A stretch of 64,000 nucleotides of DNA from Clostridia bacterium (lineage in GTDB: Bacteria; Bacillota; Clostridia; Oscillospirales; Butyricicoccaceae). The stretch spans positions 1 through 64,000 of the forward strand of contig JAQXOO010000022.1 in assembly GCA_029099685.1 (NCBI GenBank). The letters are read 5' to 3'. The translations under genes and the position numbers were made by a program. This document shows positions 25,227-33,814 of the stretch, piece by piece. Positions within the stretch are counted from its first letter, which is position 1; each line of letters begins with the position of its first letter. The notes beneath the pieces are model-generated. The model worked only from the letters and a program-made list of their open reading frames with translations. It ran no database searches and had not been told where the DNA came from.

Positions 25227-26177
25227 ATGAAGCGCAACTATTCTGTGGCACTGCATCAGCTGATCTCGGAGTTCCGGCTGGAAGTGGTCTACGGTCCGGA
25301 GGATTATCTGGACCGCCTCATCGACAGCAACGCGGTCTACCGGCCCGCGCTGCCCCTGGCCGGCTTTTTTGAATACTTTGACCCGGACGACGTGCAGGTG
25401 GTGGGAAAGGCGGAGGATTCCTATCTCCGCAGCCTGTCCTATGAGCAGCGCCTGTTCACCCTGGACCGGCTTTTGGCCATGAAGCTGCCTCTGCTGGTGC
25501 TGGCCAACGGCGTGGAGGCCACATCCGAATACATCGATATGTGCAAAAAATATGAAACGCCCCTGCTGCGCACCCGGGAGCCTACCTCCGGCTTTGTGTC
25601 GGCCCTGTCCGCGGCGCTGAACGTCCATCTGGGCGAACGCTGCACCATCCACGGCGTGCTGGTGGAGGTCTATGGCGAGGGCATCCTGCTGAAAGGCGAC
25701 AGCGGCGTTGGCAAGAGCGAGGCCGCCGTGGAGCTGCTCAAGCGCGGACACCGGCTGGTGGCCGATGACGCTGTGGACATCAAGCGGGTGTCCAACAAGA
25801 CGCTGGTGGGTTCCTCTCCCGAACTGATCCGTTATTTTATGGAGCTGCGGGGCATCGGCATCATCGACGTCCGCCGCATCTTCGGCACCGGCGCCGTCAA
25901 GCCCACGGAAAAGATCGACCTGATCATCAACCTGCGGAAGTGGGAGGAGGGCAAGGCCTATGACCGCATGGGCGAGGAGCAGAACTTTGAGGAGATCATG
26001 GGCATCCTCGTGCCCTCTCTGGAGGTGCCCATCCGTCCCGGACGGAACCTGGCGGTCATCATCGAGGTAGCGGCCATGAACAACCGCAACAAAAAGATGG
26101 GCCACAACGCCGCCAAGGAGCTTTCCGACAAGCTGTACGCCAGCATGATCGCGAAGGCGGGCGGAGCGGACGACTGA
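25227..26177 (+). CDS. hprK: HPr kinase/phosphorylase
   Basis: 316-residue bifunctional enzyme that phosphorylates and dephosphorylates Ser46 of HPr, the hub of carbon catabolite repression in Firmicutes. The P-loop GDSGVGKS lies at residues 157-164, the catalytic HRLVADDAVDI follows, and the family signature ELRGIGIIDVRRIFGTGAV is intact. The start ATG follows CGGAGGGAGC. It seems to be a single gene. Confidence 0.97.
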   Translation: MKRNYSVALHQLISEFRLEVVYGPEDYLDRLIDSNAVYRPALPLAGFFEYFDPDDVQVVGKAEDSYLRSLSYEQRLFTLDRLLAMKLPLLVLANGVEATSEYIDMCKKYETPLLRTREPTSGFVSALSAALNVHLGERCTIHGVLVEVYGEGILLKGDSGVGKSEAAVELLKRGHRLVADDAVDIKRVSNKTLVGSSPELIRYFMELRGIGIIDVRRIFGTGAVKPTEKIDLIINLRKWEEGKAYDRMGEEQNFEEIMGILVPSLEVPIRPGRNLAVIIEVAAMNNRNKKMGHNAAKELSDKLYASMIAKAGGADD

Positions 26178-26189
26178 CCGGCGCCCCGG

Positions 26190-26219
26190 GAATATCCCCC
26201 GGCGCTCCGCGCATACAAT
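26190..26219 (+). promoter_or_regulatory. Candidate sigma-E promoter for the YmxH gene
   Basis: GAATATC (26190-26196) and CATACAAT (26212-26219) are separated by 15 bases. This matches the mother-cell sigma-E pattern KMATATT - 14 to 15 - CATACANT with one mismatch. It lies directly upstream of a sporulation-family gene. Confidence 0.6.
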
Positions 26220-26237
26220 GGCGCGGGGGTGTTTTCC

Positions 26238-26474
26238 ATGAAAAACCAGCGTGTCACCGACCTGAGCTACAAGGAGGTCATCGACCTGGAGACCGGCCAG
26301 CGGCTGGGCTATGTCCGGGACGCGGAGATCGACCCGGAGAGCGGCAGGGTCACCGCCCTCATCATTCCGGGAAGGCTCAGGTGGCTGGGGCTCCTGGGCC
26401 GGGAGGAGGAGCGGGTGATCCCCTGGGAACATATCCGCCGGCTGGGCGAGGACATCATTTTCGTCCGGATTTAG
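26238..26474 (+). CDS. YlmC/YmxH-family sporulation protein (PRC-barrel)
   Basis: 78-residue PRC-barrel protein of the YlmC/YmxH family associated with sporulation. It reads MKNQRVTDLSYKEVIDLETGQRLG...DAEIDPESGRVTALIIPG...ERVIPWEHIRRLGEDIIFV, full length for the family. The start is the ATG eight bases after GGGGGTG; an in-frame GTG at 26229 overlaps that site. A sigma-E-like promoter lies upstream. Confidence 0.88.
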   Translation: MKNQRVTDLSYKEVIDLETGQRLGYVRDAEIDPESGRVTALIIPGRLRWLGLLGREEERVIPWEHIRRLGEDIIFVRI

Positions 26475-26528
26475 GGCGAAAACACGGAATCCGGCGAAAA
26501 ATCACGAAAAAAAGAGCGTTTTTCAGCA

Positions 26529-26556
26529 CAAAAGCACTTGCATTGCAGGTGCTTTT
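26529..26556 (+). terminator. Terminator after the YmxH gene, overlapping the rpsB promoter
   Basis: AAAAGCAC near 26530 pairs with GTGCTTTT (26549-26556), and the stem can extend into TTGCA/TGCAG. Its right half makes up the spacer of the next promoter. Confidence 0.65.
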
Positions 26557-26566
26557 GTTATATAAT
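26538..26566 (+). promoter_or_regulatory. Promoter of rpsB-tsf
   Basis: TTGCAT (26538-26543), 17 bases, TATAAT (26561-26566). Transcription should start near 26573. Confidence 0.8.
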
Positions 26567-26572
26567 AACTAG

Positions 26573-26692
26573 GCTGCCGAAGAATGCTACTTCGGCGGAC
26601 GACACACATTGCGAGAGGCGGAGGAAAGTGCCCCAAAAGGGTGCCGAAGCCGATGAGCGTGGTGGAGGAAAAACTTAAAGGAGGACACTGCA
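26573..26692 (+). promoter_or_regulatory. Structured leader of rpsB with alternative pairings
   Basis: The 120-base untranslated leader has GCCGAAG twice (26576-26582 and 26643-26649) and its complement CTTCGGC once between them (26590-26596). Two mutually exclusive hairpins can therefore form, one at the 5' end and one closing a larger domain nearer the AAAGGAGG ribosome binding site. This is suited to feedback by ribosomal protein S2 or another ligand. I cannot match it to a named leader family. Confidence 0.6.
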
Positions 26693-27490
26693 ATGTCTGT
26701 TATTAGCATGAAACAGCTGCTGGAGGCCGGCGTCCATTTCGGTCACCAGACCCGCCGCTGGAACCCCAAAATGGCCGAGTATATCTTCATGGAGCGCAAT
26801 GGTATCTATATCATTGACCTGCAGAAGACCGTGAAGAAGCTGGAAGAGGCTTATTTCTTCGTCCGTGACCTGGCTGCCGAGGGCGGCACCGTCCTGTTCG
26901 TCGGCACCAAGAAGCAGGCGCAGGATGCCGTCAAGGAAGAGGCCGAAAAGGTCGGTATGTTCTATGTCAACGCCCGCTGGCTGGGCGGTATGCTCACCAA
27001 CTTCAAGACCATGCGTCAGCGCGTGGACCGTCTGAACCAGCTCAACCGCATGAGCGAGGACGGCACCTTTGATCTGCTGCCCAAGAAGGAAGTCATCAAG
27101 CTGAAGCTGGAGATCGAAAAGCTGGAGAAGTACCTGGGCGGCGTCAAGGAAATGAAGAAGCTGCCCGGCGCCCTGTTCGTGGTGGACCTCCGCAAGGAGA
27201 AGAACGCCATCGCCGAGGCCAAGAAGCTGGGCATCCCCGTGGTCGCCATCGTGGACACCAACTGCGATCCCGATGACGCCGACTATGTCATCCCCGGCAA
27301 CGACGACGCCATCCGCGCCATCAAGCTGATCGCCGCCACCATGGGCGCCGCCATCACCGAGGGCCGCCAGGGTGAGCAGCTGAACGTCTCTGACGAGACC
27401 GCTCCCGCCGAGGAAGCTCCCGTGGACACCACCCCCCGCGCCCCCCGCAAGCGCGCTTCCAAGACCGCTGAGGAGATCGCCGCCCAGTAA
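26693..27490 (+). CDS. rpsB: 30S ribosomal protein S2
   Basis: 265 residues beginning [27 protein letters not shown], with the S2 signatures [14 protein letters not shown] and [21 protein letters not shown]. It has the usual variable acidic/basic C-terminal tail ([15 protein letters not shown]). AAAGGAGG precedes the ATG. It is followed by tsf, the conserved order. Confidence 0.98.
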   Translation: MSVISMKQLLEAGVHFGHQTRRWNPKMAEYIFMERNGIYIIDLQKTVKKLEEAYFFVRDLAAEGGTVLFVGTKKQAQDAVKEEAEKVGMFYVNARWLGGMLTNFKTMRQRVDRLNQLNRMSEDGTFDLLPKKEVIKLKLEIEKLEKYLGGVKEMKKLPGALFVVDLRKEKNAIAEAKKLGIPVVAIVDTNCDPDDADYVIPGNDDAIRAIKLIAATMGAAITEGRQGEQLNVSDETAPAEEAPVDTTPRAPRKRASKTAEEIAAQ

Positions 27491-27522
27491 TTGCGCCCGA
27501 TCCGCAAACCCCTAAAACTTAC

Positions 27523-27550
27523 GGGGCGGTGCGACCGCACCGCCCCTTTT
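27523..27550 (+). terminator. Intrinsic terminator/attenuator between rpsB and tsf
   Basis: GGGGCGGTGC (27523-27532) pairs perfectly with GCACCGCCCC (27537-27546), followed by TTTT. As no separate tsf promoter is visible, it probably works as a partial terminator setting the S2 to EF-Ts ratio. Confidence 0.8.
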
Positions 27551-27588
27551 CATTTTTGAAAAATCAGATTCATAGGAGGAAACAGAAT

Positions 27589-28509
27589 ATGGCATTTACC
27601 GCTGCTGACGTGAAAAACCTGCGCGAGACCACCGGCGTGGGCATGATGGATTGTAAGAAGGCTCTGACCGAGGCCGACGGCGATTTTGACAAGGCTATCG
27701 AGATCCTGCGTGAAAAGGGCCTGGCCGCTTCTCAGAAGAAGGCCGGCCGCATCGCTGCCGAGGGCATGGCTTATGCCGCCTCCATCGACGGCGTGGGCGT
27801 TGTGGTCGAGGTCAACGCCGAGACCGACTTCGTCGCCAAGAACGAGAAGTTCGTGGACTTCGTCAAGGGCGTCGCCGCCACCATCGCCGCCAACAAGCCC
27901 GCCGATCTGGACGCTCTGATGGAGTGCAAGAACAACGGCACCGACCTGACCGTTACCCAGCAGCAGCAGGAGATGGTGCTGGTCATCGGCGAAAACATCA
28001 AGGTTCGCCGCTTCGCCATCTACACCGAGGGCGTTTCCGTTCCCTATATCCATGCCGGCGGCAAGATCGGCGTTCTGGTCAATCTGGAGACCGACCTGAC
28101 TGCTGAGCAGGTCAACGAGGCCGGCAAGGACGTGGCCATGCAGATCGCCGCTCTGAATCCCCGCTTCTGGGACAAGAGCCAGGTCACCCAGGACGTCCTG
28201 GACGAGGAGCGCAAGATCATGATGGTCCAGATGTCCAACGACCCCAAGATGGCCAACAAGCCCGAGCAGGTCATCGCCAAGATCGTGGACGGTAAGCTGA
28301 ACAAGTTCTATGCCGAAAACTGCCTGATGCAGCAGGAGTTCGTCAAGGACAACGAGCTGACCGTGGAAAAGTATCTGGCCAAGGCTGCCAACGCTCTGGG
28401 CGGCAAGATCGTCATGAAGGATGCCGTCCGCTTCGAAAAGGGCGAGGGCATCGAGAAGAAGCAGGAGAACTTTGCCGAAGAGATCGCCAAGATGGCCGCC
28501 GGCAAATAA
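27589..28509 (+). CDS. tsf: Translation elongation factor Ts
   Basis: 306-residue nucleotide exchange factor for EF-Tu. It opens [26 protein letters not shown] ([16 protein letters not shown] signature), then [16 protein letters not shown], and the C-terminal dimerisation region is complete. The start is the ATG after ATAGGAGG; open sequence upstream is not coding. Confidence 0.98.
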   Translation: MAFTAADVKNLRETTGVGMMDCKKALTEADGDFDKAIEILREKGLAASQKKAGRIAAEGMAYAASIDGVGVVVEVNAETDFVAKNEKFVDFVKGVAATIAANKPADLDALMECKNNGTDLTVTQQQQEMVLVIGENIKVRRFAIYTEGVSVPYIHAGGKIGVLVNLETDLTAEQVNEAGKDVAMQIAALNPRFWDKSQVTQDVLDEERKIMMVQMSNDPKMANKPEQVIAKIVDGKLNKFYAENCLMQQEFVKDNELTVEKYLAKAANALGGKIVMKDAVRFEKGEGIEKKQENFAEEIAKMAAGK

Positions 28510-28536
28510 GCTGCGCCCAACTGTATATTGTTTTTC

Positions 28537-28571
28537 AAAAGCGTCCATGGCTGCGGCCGTGGACGCTTTTT
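28537..28571 (+). terminator. Terminator after tsf
   Basis: AAAAGCGTCCA pairs with TGGACGCTTTT, extended inward by a T-G wobble and GGC/GCC, and followed by T. Confidence 0.92.
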
Positions 28572-28618
28572 GCGTGAAAACGGCGCGGACAAGAAAAAAT
28601 GCAAAAAAAAAATTACCC

Positions 28619-28647
28619 TTGACAAACGGGCCGGAAAGGCATATCAT
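28619..28647 (+). promoter_or_regulatory. Promoter of cysK
   Basis: TTGACA (28619-28624), 17 bases, TATCAT (28642-28647). Confidence 0.8.
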
Positions 28648-28717
28648 ACATACAAACCTACCGGAAAGATTGGTAATAAGACAAAACAAACGATACAGGA
28701 TTTGGGAGGAAACACAA

Positions 28718-29650
28718 ATGGCAAAGATCTATACATCCGCAGACCAGCTGATCGGTAAGACCCCGCTGCTGGAACTGGCGCATCTTGAAAAGAGCGAAGG
28801 CCTGGAGGCCAGAGTGCTGGGCAAGCTGGAATACTTCAACCCCGCCGGCAGCGTCAAGGACCGCATTGCCAAGGCCATGATCGACGACGCGGAGCGGAAG
28901 GGCCTGCTGAAGCCCGGCTCGGTCATCATCGAGCCCACCTCCGGCAACACCGGCATCGGCCTGGCCTCTGTGGCGGCGGCCCGGGGCTACCGCATCATCA
29001 TCGTCATGCCCGAGACCATGAGCGTGGAGCGCCGCCAGCTGATGAAGGCCTACGGCGCGGAGCTGGTGCTCACCGAGGGCACGGGCGGCATGAAGGGCGC
29101 CATCGCAAAGGCGGAAGAGCTGGCAAAGGAGATCCCCGGCAGCTTTATTCCCGGACAGTTCGTCAACCCTGCCAACCCCGCCGTGCACCGGGCCACCACC
29201 GGCCCTGAGATTTGGGAGGACACCGACGGCAAGGTGGATATCTTCGTGGCAGGCGTTGGCACCGGCGGCACCGTCACCGGCGTGGGCGAGTACCTCAAGA
29301 GCCGCAACCCCGGCGTGAAGGTGGTGGCGGTGGAGCCTGCCGATTCTCCGGTGCTGAGCAAGGGCACCCCCGGCGCCCACAAGATCCAGGGCATCGGCGC
29401 GGGCTTCGTTCCGGATGTGCTGAACACCAGCGTCTACGACGAGATCATCGCTGTAGAGAACAACGATGCTTTCGCCACCGGCAAACTGATCGGCAAGAAG
29501 GAGGGCGTGCTGGTGGGCATCTCCTCCGGCGCGGCGGTCTGGGCGGCCATCCAGCTGGCCAAACGTCCGGAAAACAAGGGCAAGACCATCGTGGCCCTGC
29601 TGCCCGATACCGGCGACCGTTACCTGTCCACTCCGCTGTTTGCCGACTGA
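28718..29650 (+). CDS. cysK: Cysteine synthase A (O-acetylserine sulfhydrylase)
   Basis: 310-residue PLP enzyme joining sulfide and O-acetylserine to make cysteine. The PLP lysine is in [11 protein letters not shown], the phosphate-binding loop is [11 protein letters not shown], and [15 protein letters not shown] and SGAAVWAA are in their normal places. The start is the ATG eight bases after GGGAGGA; the long open frame upstream overlaps tsf and is not real. Monocistronic. Confidence 0.97.
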   Translation: MAKIYTSADQLIGKTPLLELAHLEKSEGLEARVLGKLEYFNPAGSVKDRIAKAMIDDAERKGLLKPGSVIIEPTSGNTGIGLASVAAARGYRIIIVMPETMSVERRQLMKAYGAELVLTEGTGGMKGAIAKAEELAKEIPGSFIPGQFVNPANPAVHRATTGPEIWEDTDGKVDIFVAGVGTGGTVTGVGEYLKSRNPGVKVVAVEPADSPVLSKGTPGAHKIQGIGAGFVPDVLNTSVYDEIIAVENNDAFATGKLIGKKEGVLVGISSGAAVWAAIQLAKRPENKGKTIVALLPDTGDRYLSTPLFAD

Positions 29651-29706
29651 TCGGCGCGGAACGGCGCATTTTTGAAGAAACCCCGTTTCGGAACGGGACA
29701 CAAAAA

Positions 29707-29741
29707 GGGCGTGTATCGTGAGATACACGCCCGGTTTTTTT
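29707..29741 (+). terminator. Terminator after cysK
   Basis: GGGCGTGTATC pairs perfectly with GATACACGCCC around GTGA, followed by GG and seven T residues. A smaller hairpin (CCCGTT/AACGGG, 29682-29697) precedes it. Confidence 0.95.
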
Positions 29742-29768
29742 ATTGATCCCTCCGGAAAAAGCCCTCCG

Positions 29769-31196
29769 TCAGCCGATCCGCTCCTGCTCGTACTCCAACA
29801 CCGAGCCGTCAGCGGGAGAGATCTCATAGCTGTAGCAACAACCCCCAGCCTCGAACTCGATCTCGTAGACGCCATCTTCCAGCTCGCAGTCATATGTTGT
29901 CACATCGTTTTCGGAAACGCCGGCATGGGCCAGGGCCGCCTGCCGCGCGGCCCGTGTGCTGACCGCGGCGCCGGCGTTTGTCTCCGGATGGTCCTTTTCG
30001 GCCTCCCTGCCGTATTTGACCACCGCACCGGTGTACACGTCGATCTCGTATTCGTATGCGAAGCCGCCGTAATGAAATTCGATCTCATAGACCGGCACAC
30101 CGTGATGGGTGTCCAGCTCCCATTCCTCCCCAAAATCCACACTGTACTGGGCAAGCCCGGCATGGACCAGCGCGGCCAGAAGGGCGTCCTCCGCCGTCAG
30201 ACGCCCGGAGACGGAGCCTTCGGCGGGCGTTTCCTGCCGGACCTGATCGCTTTCGCATTTGAGCACCCGGCCGGTGCGGGCGTCGATCTCGTACTGGTAG
30301 CGGACGCCGCCGGCGCGGAACGCTACCTCATAAAGCATGACGCCGTCGTCAAAGTCCAGCTCCGCCTCGCAGCAGGCGGCAGCCTCCGGCAAGACCCCGG
30401 CGTGGTCCAGGGCGGCCTGCAGGGCGGCGTCGCTGCCGATATAGGCCTTGTCGCTGGCCTGGCCCCGGTAGGACACGTTGTCCAGAGAGCTGTTCAGCAG
30501 GTTCAGCTGGTTGATGGACAGCCCCGCCAGCTCCTCGAAGGAATAAAAGCTGTTCTGCGCGGTGATCTGCCGGATGAGCTGGGCCTTGCCCGGGGTGATG
30601 CTGTTGGACTGGGCCAGCTCCTGAAGCTCCCGGTCGGCGGTGATGGTCTGGCTGAGCACCGCGCCGGAGAAGCTGTCGGTCTGCAGCAGCGCGGCGATCT
30701 CGTCAGACAGCTGCTGCCGCAGCCGGGCGGCCCGGGCCTGGTCGGCGTCGTCCACAGAGACCAGAATGGAGTTTGCCAGGTCGCTGAGATAGCCGCCCCG
30801 CAGCATGGAGCCGATGAGGGCGTTGACCGTCACCTCCAGGGTGCTGCCGGAAAAGTCCATGTTCCCAACCACTGCCGCGCCGTCATCGTTGAGGGGGGTG
30901 ACTTGAAGCACCCGCTGCCTGCGGTTGACCTGGATGCCGATGCTGGGGTTCACATCCAGGGACACGGTGGATGCCACCGTGTGCTGCACCTGCCAGGCGC
31001 CTCCGGCCAAAACGGCGCACAGCAGCAGCACCGCGGCCGCCGCTCCCGCCAGCCGCCGCCGGGGACGGGGAGCGGGGGCCATGGGAATGACCGGGTCCTC
31101 CCGGGGGCCGCAGCGCCGGAGGATCTGCTCCTGCGGGTCAGGCGCCGCCGCGGAAAAGGCGCGCTTCAGCTTTTCTTCCATATGGTTCCGGTTCAT
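29769..31196 (-). CDS. RsgI-like anti-sigma candidate with three PepSY-type repeats
   Basis: 475-residue membrane protein. Residues 1-48 are cytoplasmic, a single helix spans about 48-68 (LAGAAAAVLLLCAVLAGGAW), and the segment STVSLDVNPSIGIQVNRRQRV just outside matches the RsgI middle domain. A helical region follows, then three PepSY-like repeats in the last 230 residues, each with a pattern like YEIEFHYGGFAYEYEIDVYTG. It starts after GGGAGGACAACC, 13 bases downstream of an ECF sigma gene. An anti-sigma role with extracellular sensing is inferred. The short N-terminus is not a recognisable zinc anti-sigma domain. Confidence 0.8.
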   Translation of the reverse strand: MNRNHMEEKLKRAFSAAAPDPQEQILRRCGPREDPVIPMAPAPRPRRRLAGAAAAVLLLCAVLAGGAWQVQHTVASTVSLDVNPSIGIQVNRRQRVLQVTPLNDDGAAVVGNMDFSGSTLEVTVNALIGSMLRGGYLSDLANSILVSVDDADQARAARLRQQLSDEIAALLQTDSFSGAVLSQTITADRELQELAQSNSITPGKAQLIRQITAQNSFYSFEELAGLSINQLNLLNSSLDNVSYRGQASDKAYIGSDAALQAALDHAGVLPEAAACCEAELDFDDGVMLYEVAFRAGGVRYQYEIDARTGRVLKCESDQVRQETPAEGSVSGRLTAEDALLAALVHAGLAQYSVDFGEEWELDTHHGVPVYEIEFHYGGFAYEYEIDVYTGAVVKYGREAEKDHPETNAGAAVSTRAARQAALAHAGVSENDVTTYDCELEDGVYEIEFEAGGCCYSYEISPADGSVLEYEQERIG

Positions 31197-31209
31197 GGTT
31201 GTCCTCCCT

Positions 31210-31770
31210 TCACAGGTGTTCCTTCAGTTTCTTCAGCGCCCGGGCGTACTTGGACAGCACGGTGGACAGGGGCAGGCCCAACAGCACGGCGGTTTCCCGG
31301 TGCCGCAGCCCGCCCACGGCGTGAAGCACCACGATGTGCCGCTCCTCATCGGTGAGCCGGGCCATGCATTCCGCCAAAACCGCCTTGTCCTCGGCGGTCA
31401 TGCCCTCCTTGTCCCGGAGCCAGGGCTCCCACGACTCCTGGGGCAGGTCGGACTGCCGCTGCCGCTCCCGCAGCTTCTGCAGGCACAGGTTGCGGACGAT
31501 GGTCAGCAGCCAGGCCATGGGCTTGCCCTGGGAACGGTAGCCGGGGGCGCTGTTCCAGACGGCCAGATAGGCGTCCTGGAGCACGTCCTCCGCGTCGTGG
31601 GGATTTTTCAGCAGGGAAAGGGCAAAGCCGTAGACCGCGTCCCGGGTGGACAGGTACAGCCGGGACAGCGATTCCTTCTGTCCCAGGGCCACCCCCGCCA
31701 GATGCTCGTCCAGAGCGCACGGCGTTTCGGCGGCGGGAGACACTGTGGATAGCAAACAGGGGATCAGCAT
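31210..31770 (-). CDS. ECF-type RNA polymerase sigma factor
   Basis: 186-residue sigma-70 family factor of the extracytoplasmic-function group. Region 2 reads LYLSTRDAVYGFALSLLKNPHDAEDVLQDAYLAVW, with the RNAP-binding DAEDVLQD helix. Region 4 reads LTDEERHIVVLHAVGGLRHRETAVLLGLPLSTVLSKYARALKKL. The start is the ATG ten bases after AAAGGAGG; an in-frame ATG at 31803 precedes that site. It is followed by the membrane partner that probably restrains it. The regulon is unknown. Confidence 0.9.
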   Translation of the reverse strand: MLIPCLLSTVSPAAETPCALDEHLAGVALGQKESLSRLYLSTRDAVYGFALSLLKNPHDAEDVLQDAYLAVWNSAPGYRSQGKPMAWLLTIVRNLCLQKLRERQRQSDLPQESWEPWLRDKEGMTAEDKAVLAECMARLTDEERHIVVLHAVGGLRHRETAVLLGLPLSTVLSKYARALKKLKEHL

Positions 31771-31840
31771 GGGCCTCGCCCTCCTTTCATCTGAATAATG
31801 CACGGGAAAGGGATTTTATCGCAGGGAAATGGATTTTTTT

Positions 31841-31870
31841 ATTGTAACAGGGCGGGGGACGGGACGTCAA
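31841..31870 (-). promoter_or_regulatory. Promoter of the sigma/anti-sigma pair
   Basis: On the minus strand TTGACG (31865-31870), 18 bases, TACAAT (31841-31846), about 70 bases before the sigma gene. Confidence 0.6.
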
Positions 31871-31938
31871 TGCTTCGCCGTTGACGATTTCTCCTTTTTG
31901 GAGTATGATAAAACAATCTGAGAAAAGGAGGGCGCGCT

Positions 31939-33270
31939 GTGGTATCTTATAAACCGCTGGCGGCTTCCGCCGGGGAGACTGTCCGCCGGGCCCCCGTTCC
32001 GGTGGCGGCGGACAGTCCCTGCCCCTGCTGCGGCAGCATCACCATCCCCAACGGCGGCGACGCCCTGGGCTATATCTGTCCGGTCTGCCTGTGGGAGATC
32101 GACCCCTTCCTCACGGGGCCGGAGGAGCCCTCGGACCAGAACCACGGCCTGACCCTGAATCGGGCCCGGGCCCATTACCGCGCGGAGGGCGCTTGCCTGC
32201 CCCGGCTGAAACAGGCTTGCCGTCCGCCGGAGGGGGAGGAGCGGCCCCTGGCCTGGCTGCCCAAAAAACTGCTGCCCTGGTACAAACAGGCCGCACGGGA
32301 CCTGCCCTGGCGGCGGGACCGGGACCCTTACCATGTGTGGCTGTCGGAGATCATGCTCCAGCAGACCCGGGTGGAGGCGGTGAAGGGCTATTACGCCCGG
32401 TTTCTGGAGGCGCTGCCCACGGTGCAGGCGCTGGCGGAGTGCGACCCCGACCGTCTGCTGAAGCTGTGGGAGGGCCTGGGCTATTACAACCGGGCACGGA
32501 ACCTGCAAAAGGCCGCCCGGCTGGTGGCGGAGGCCGGCGGCTTCCCCGACACCTATGAGGGACTGCTGGCCCTGCCCGGCGTGGGGGAATACACCGCCGG
32601 GGCGGTTGCTTCCATCTGCTTCGGCCGCCCGGTGGCGGCGGTGGACGGCAACGTGCTGCGGGTGCTGTCCCGCTTTTTGGCGGACCCCGCGCCCATCAAC
32701 GATCCCGCCGTGAAAAAGCGGGCCAAGGTCGCTTTGGAGACAGTGTACCCCGCCGAATGCCCGGGGAACTTTACCCAGGCGCTTATGGAACTGGGGGCCA
32801 CGGTGTGCGGCCCCAACGGCCCGCCGGACTGCGGCGCCTGCCCGCTGAAGGGCCAATGCGCGGCCTTTTTGGCGGGAAAAGCCGCAGATTTCCCAAAAAA
32901 GGAAGCAAAAAAGCCCCGCAAGGTCCAGGACCGCACGGTGTTCCTGCTGCGCTGCGGCGGCCGGCTTGCCATTGAAAAGCGCCCCGCCCGGGGACTTTTG
33001 GCGGGCCTGTGGCAGCTGCCCAACGTGGAGGGCGCCCTGAGCGCCCGGCAGGCGCTGGAGCAGGCGGCGGCCTGGGGCACGGAGCCTCACGATGTGCTGA
33101 CCCAGCGGCACAGGAAGCATATTTTTACCCACATCACCTGGGAGATGGAGGGCTTTGAACTGGCCTGCGGCAGGGAGGACCCCCGCTTTGTGTGGGCCAC
33201 GCCGGAGCAGTTGGAAAATGACCATGCGCTGCCCACGGCGTTCCGGCAGTTTTTGGAGGATACGATCTGA
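31939..33270 (+). CDS. mutY: Adenine DNA glycosylase MutY with N-terminal CPCC domain
   Basis: 443-residue protein that should excise adenine mispaired with 8-oxoguanine. The MutY part runs from about residue 105. It has the catalytic Glu137 in SEIMLQQT, the HhH loop LPGVGEYTAGA and the catalytic Asp236 in AVDGNVLRV. An Fe-S cluster is formed by Cys290, 298, 301 and 307, and a C-terminal NUDIX-like 8-oxoG recognition domain follows. Residues 28-85 are an extra domain with CPCC (28-31), ICPVC (47-50) and LTLNRARAHYRAEG, matching the cysteine-rich CPCC family. The start is GTG, eight bases after AAAAGGAGG. The fusion is in one frame with no stop, so it is not an assembly artefact of two frames. 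Confidence 0.93.
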   Translation: MVSYKPLAASAGETVRRAPVPVAADSPCPCCGSITIPNGGDALGYICPVCLWEIDPFLTGPEEPSDQNHGLTLNRARAHYRAEGACLPRLKQACRPPEGEERPLAWLPKKLLPWYKQAARDLPWRRDRDPYHVWLSEIMLQQTRVEAVKGYYARFLEALPTVQALAECDPDRLLKLWEGLGYYNRARNLQKAARLVAEAGGFPDTYEGLLALPGVGEYTAGAVASICFGRPVAAVDGNVLRVLSRFLADPAPINDPAVKKRAKVALETVYPAECPGNFTQALMELGATVCGPNGPPDCGACPLKGQCAAFLAGKAADFPKKEAKKPRKVQDRTVFLLRCGGRLAIEKRPARGLLAGLWQLPNVEGALSARQALEQAAAWGTEPHDVLTQRHRKHIFTHITWEMEGFELACGREDPRFVWATPEQLENDHALPTAFRQFLEDTI

Positions 33271-33271
33271 C

Positions 33272-33814
33272 ATGAAAGAGCTTTGGAATCTGTTTTTTGC
33301 CTTTGCCCGCATCGGCGGACTGACCTTCGGCGGCGGCTATGCCATGCTGCCCATGCTGCAGAAGGAGGTGGTGGAAAAAAACGGCTGGGCCACCGAGGAG
33401 GAGCTGATGGACTATTACGCCATCGGCCAGTGTACCCCCGGCGTCATCGCCGTGAACACCGCCACCTTCGTGGGACAGAAGACCCGGGGCATCGCCGGCG
33501 GCATCATCGCCACCCTGGGCGTAGTGTTCCCGTCGCTGGTGATCATCAGCATCATCGCCGCCTTCATCGGCAATTTTGCCCATCTGCCCGCGGTGCAAAA
33601 CGCCTTTGCGGGCGTGCGGGTGTGCGTCTGTGTTCTGATCTTCAACGCGGTCACCAAGCTGTGGAAGAAGTCGGTGGCGGATAAGGCCGGGCTGGTGATT
33701 TTTCTGGCGGTATTCGCGGGCTCGGTGCTTCTGGACCTGTCGCCTGTGCTGTATGTGCTGCTGGCGGGAGTGGCCGGTGTCGTCATCAAGCAGTTGGAGG
33801 TGCGGACGAAATGA
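33272..33814 (+). CDS. Chromate transporter family protein, first half
   Basis: 180-residue half-size ChrA (CHR family) membrane protein. It has the family start FFAFARIGGLTFGGGYAMLPMLQ, then the AIGQCTPGVIAVNTATFVG motif and four to five helices. Paired half-size CHR proteins work together; the actual substrate in anaerobic Firmicutes is often not chromate. It starts one base after mutY and overlaps the second half by four bases. Confidence 0.92.
   Translation: MKELWNLFFAFARIGGLTFGGGYAMLPMLQKEVVEKNGWATEEELMDYYAIGQCTPGVIAVNTATFVGQKTRGIAGGIIATLGVVFPSLVIISIIAAFIGNFAHLPAVQNAFAGVRVCVCVLIFNAVTKLWKKSVADKAGLVIFLAVFAGSVLLDLSPVLYVLLAGVAGVVIKQLEVRTK

Noticed and set aside
28421..28717. Extended N-terminus of cysK overlapping tsf
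   Set aside because: It crosses the tsf terminator and the cysK promoter; the ATG at 28718 has a strong ribosome binding site.
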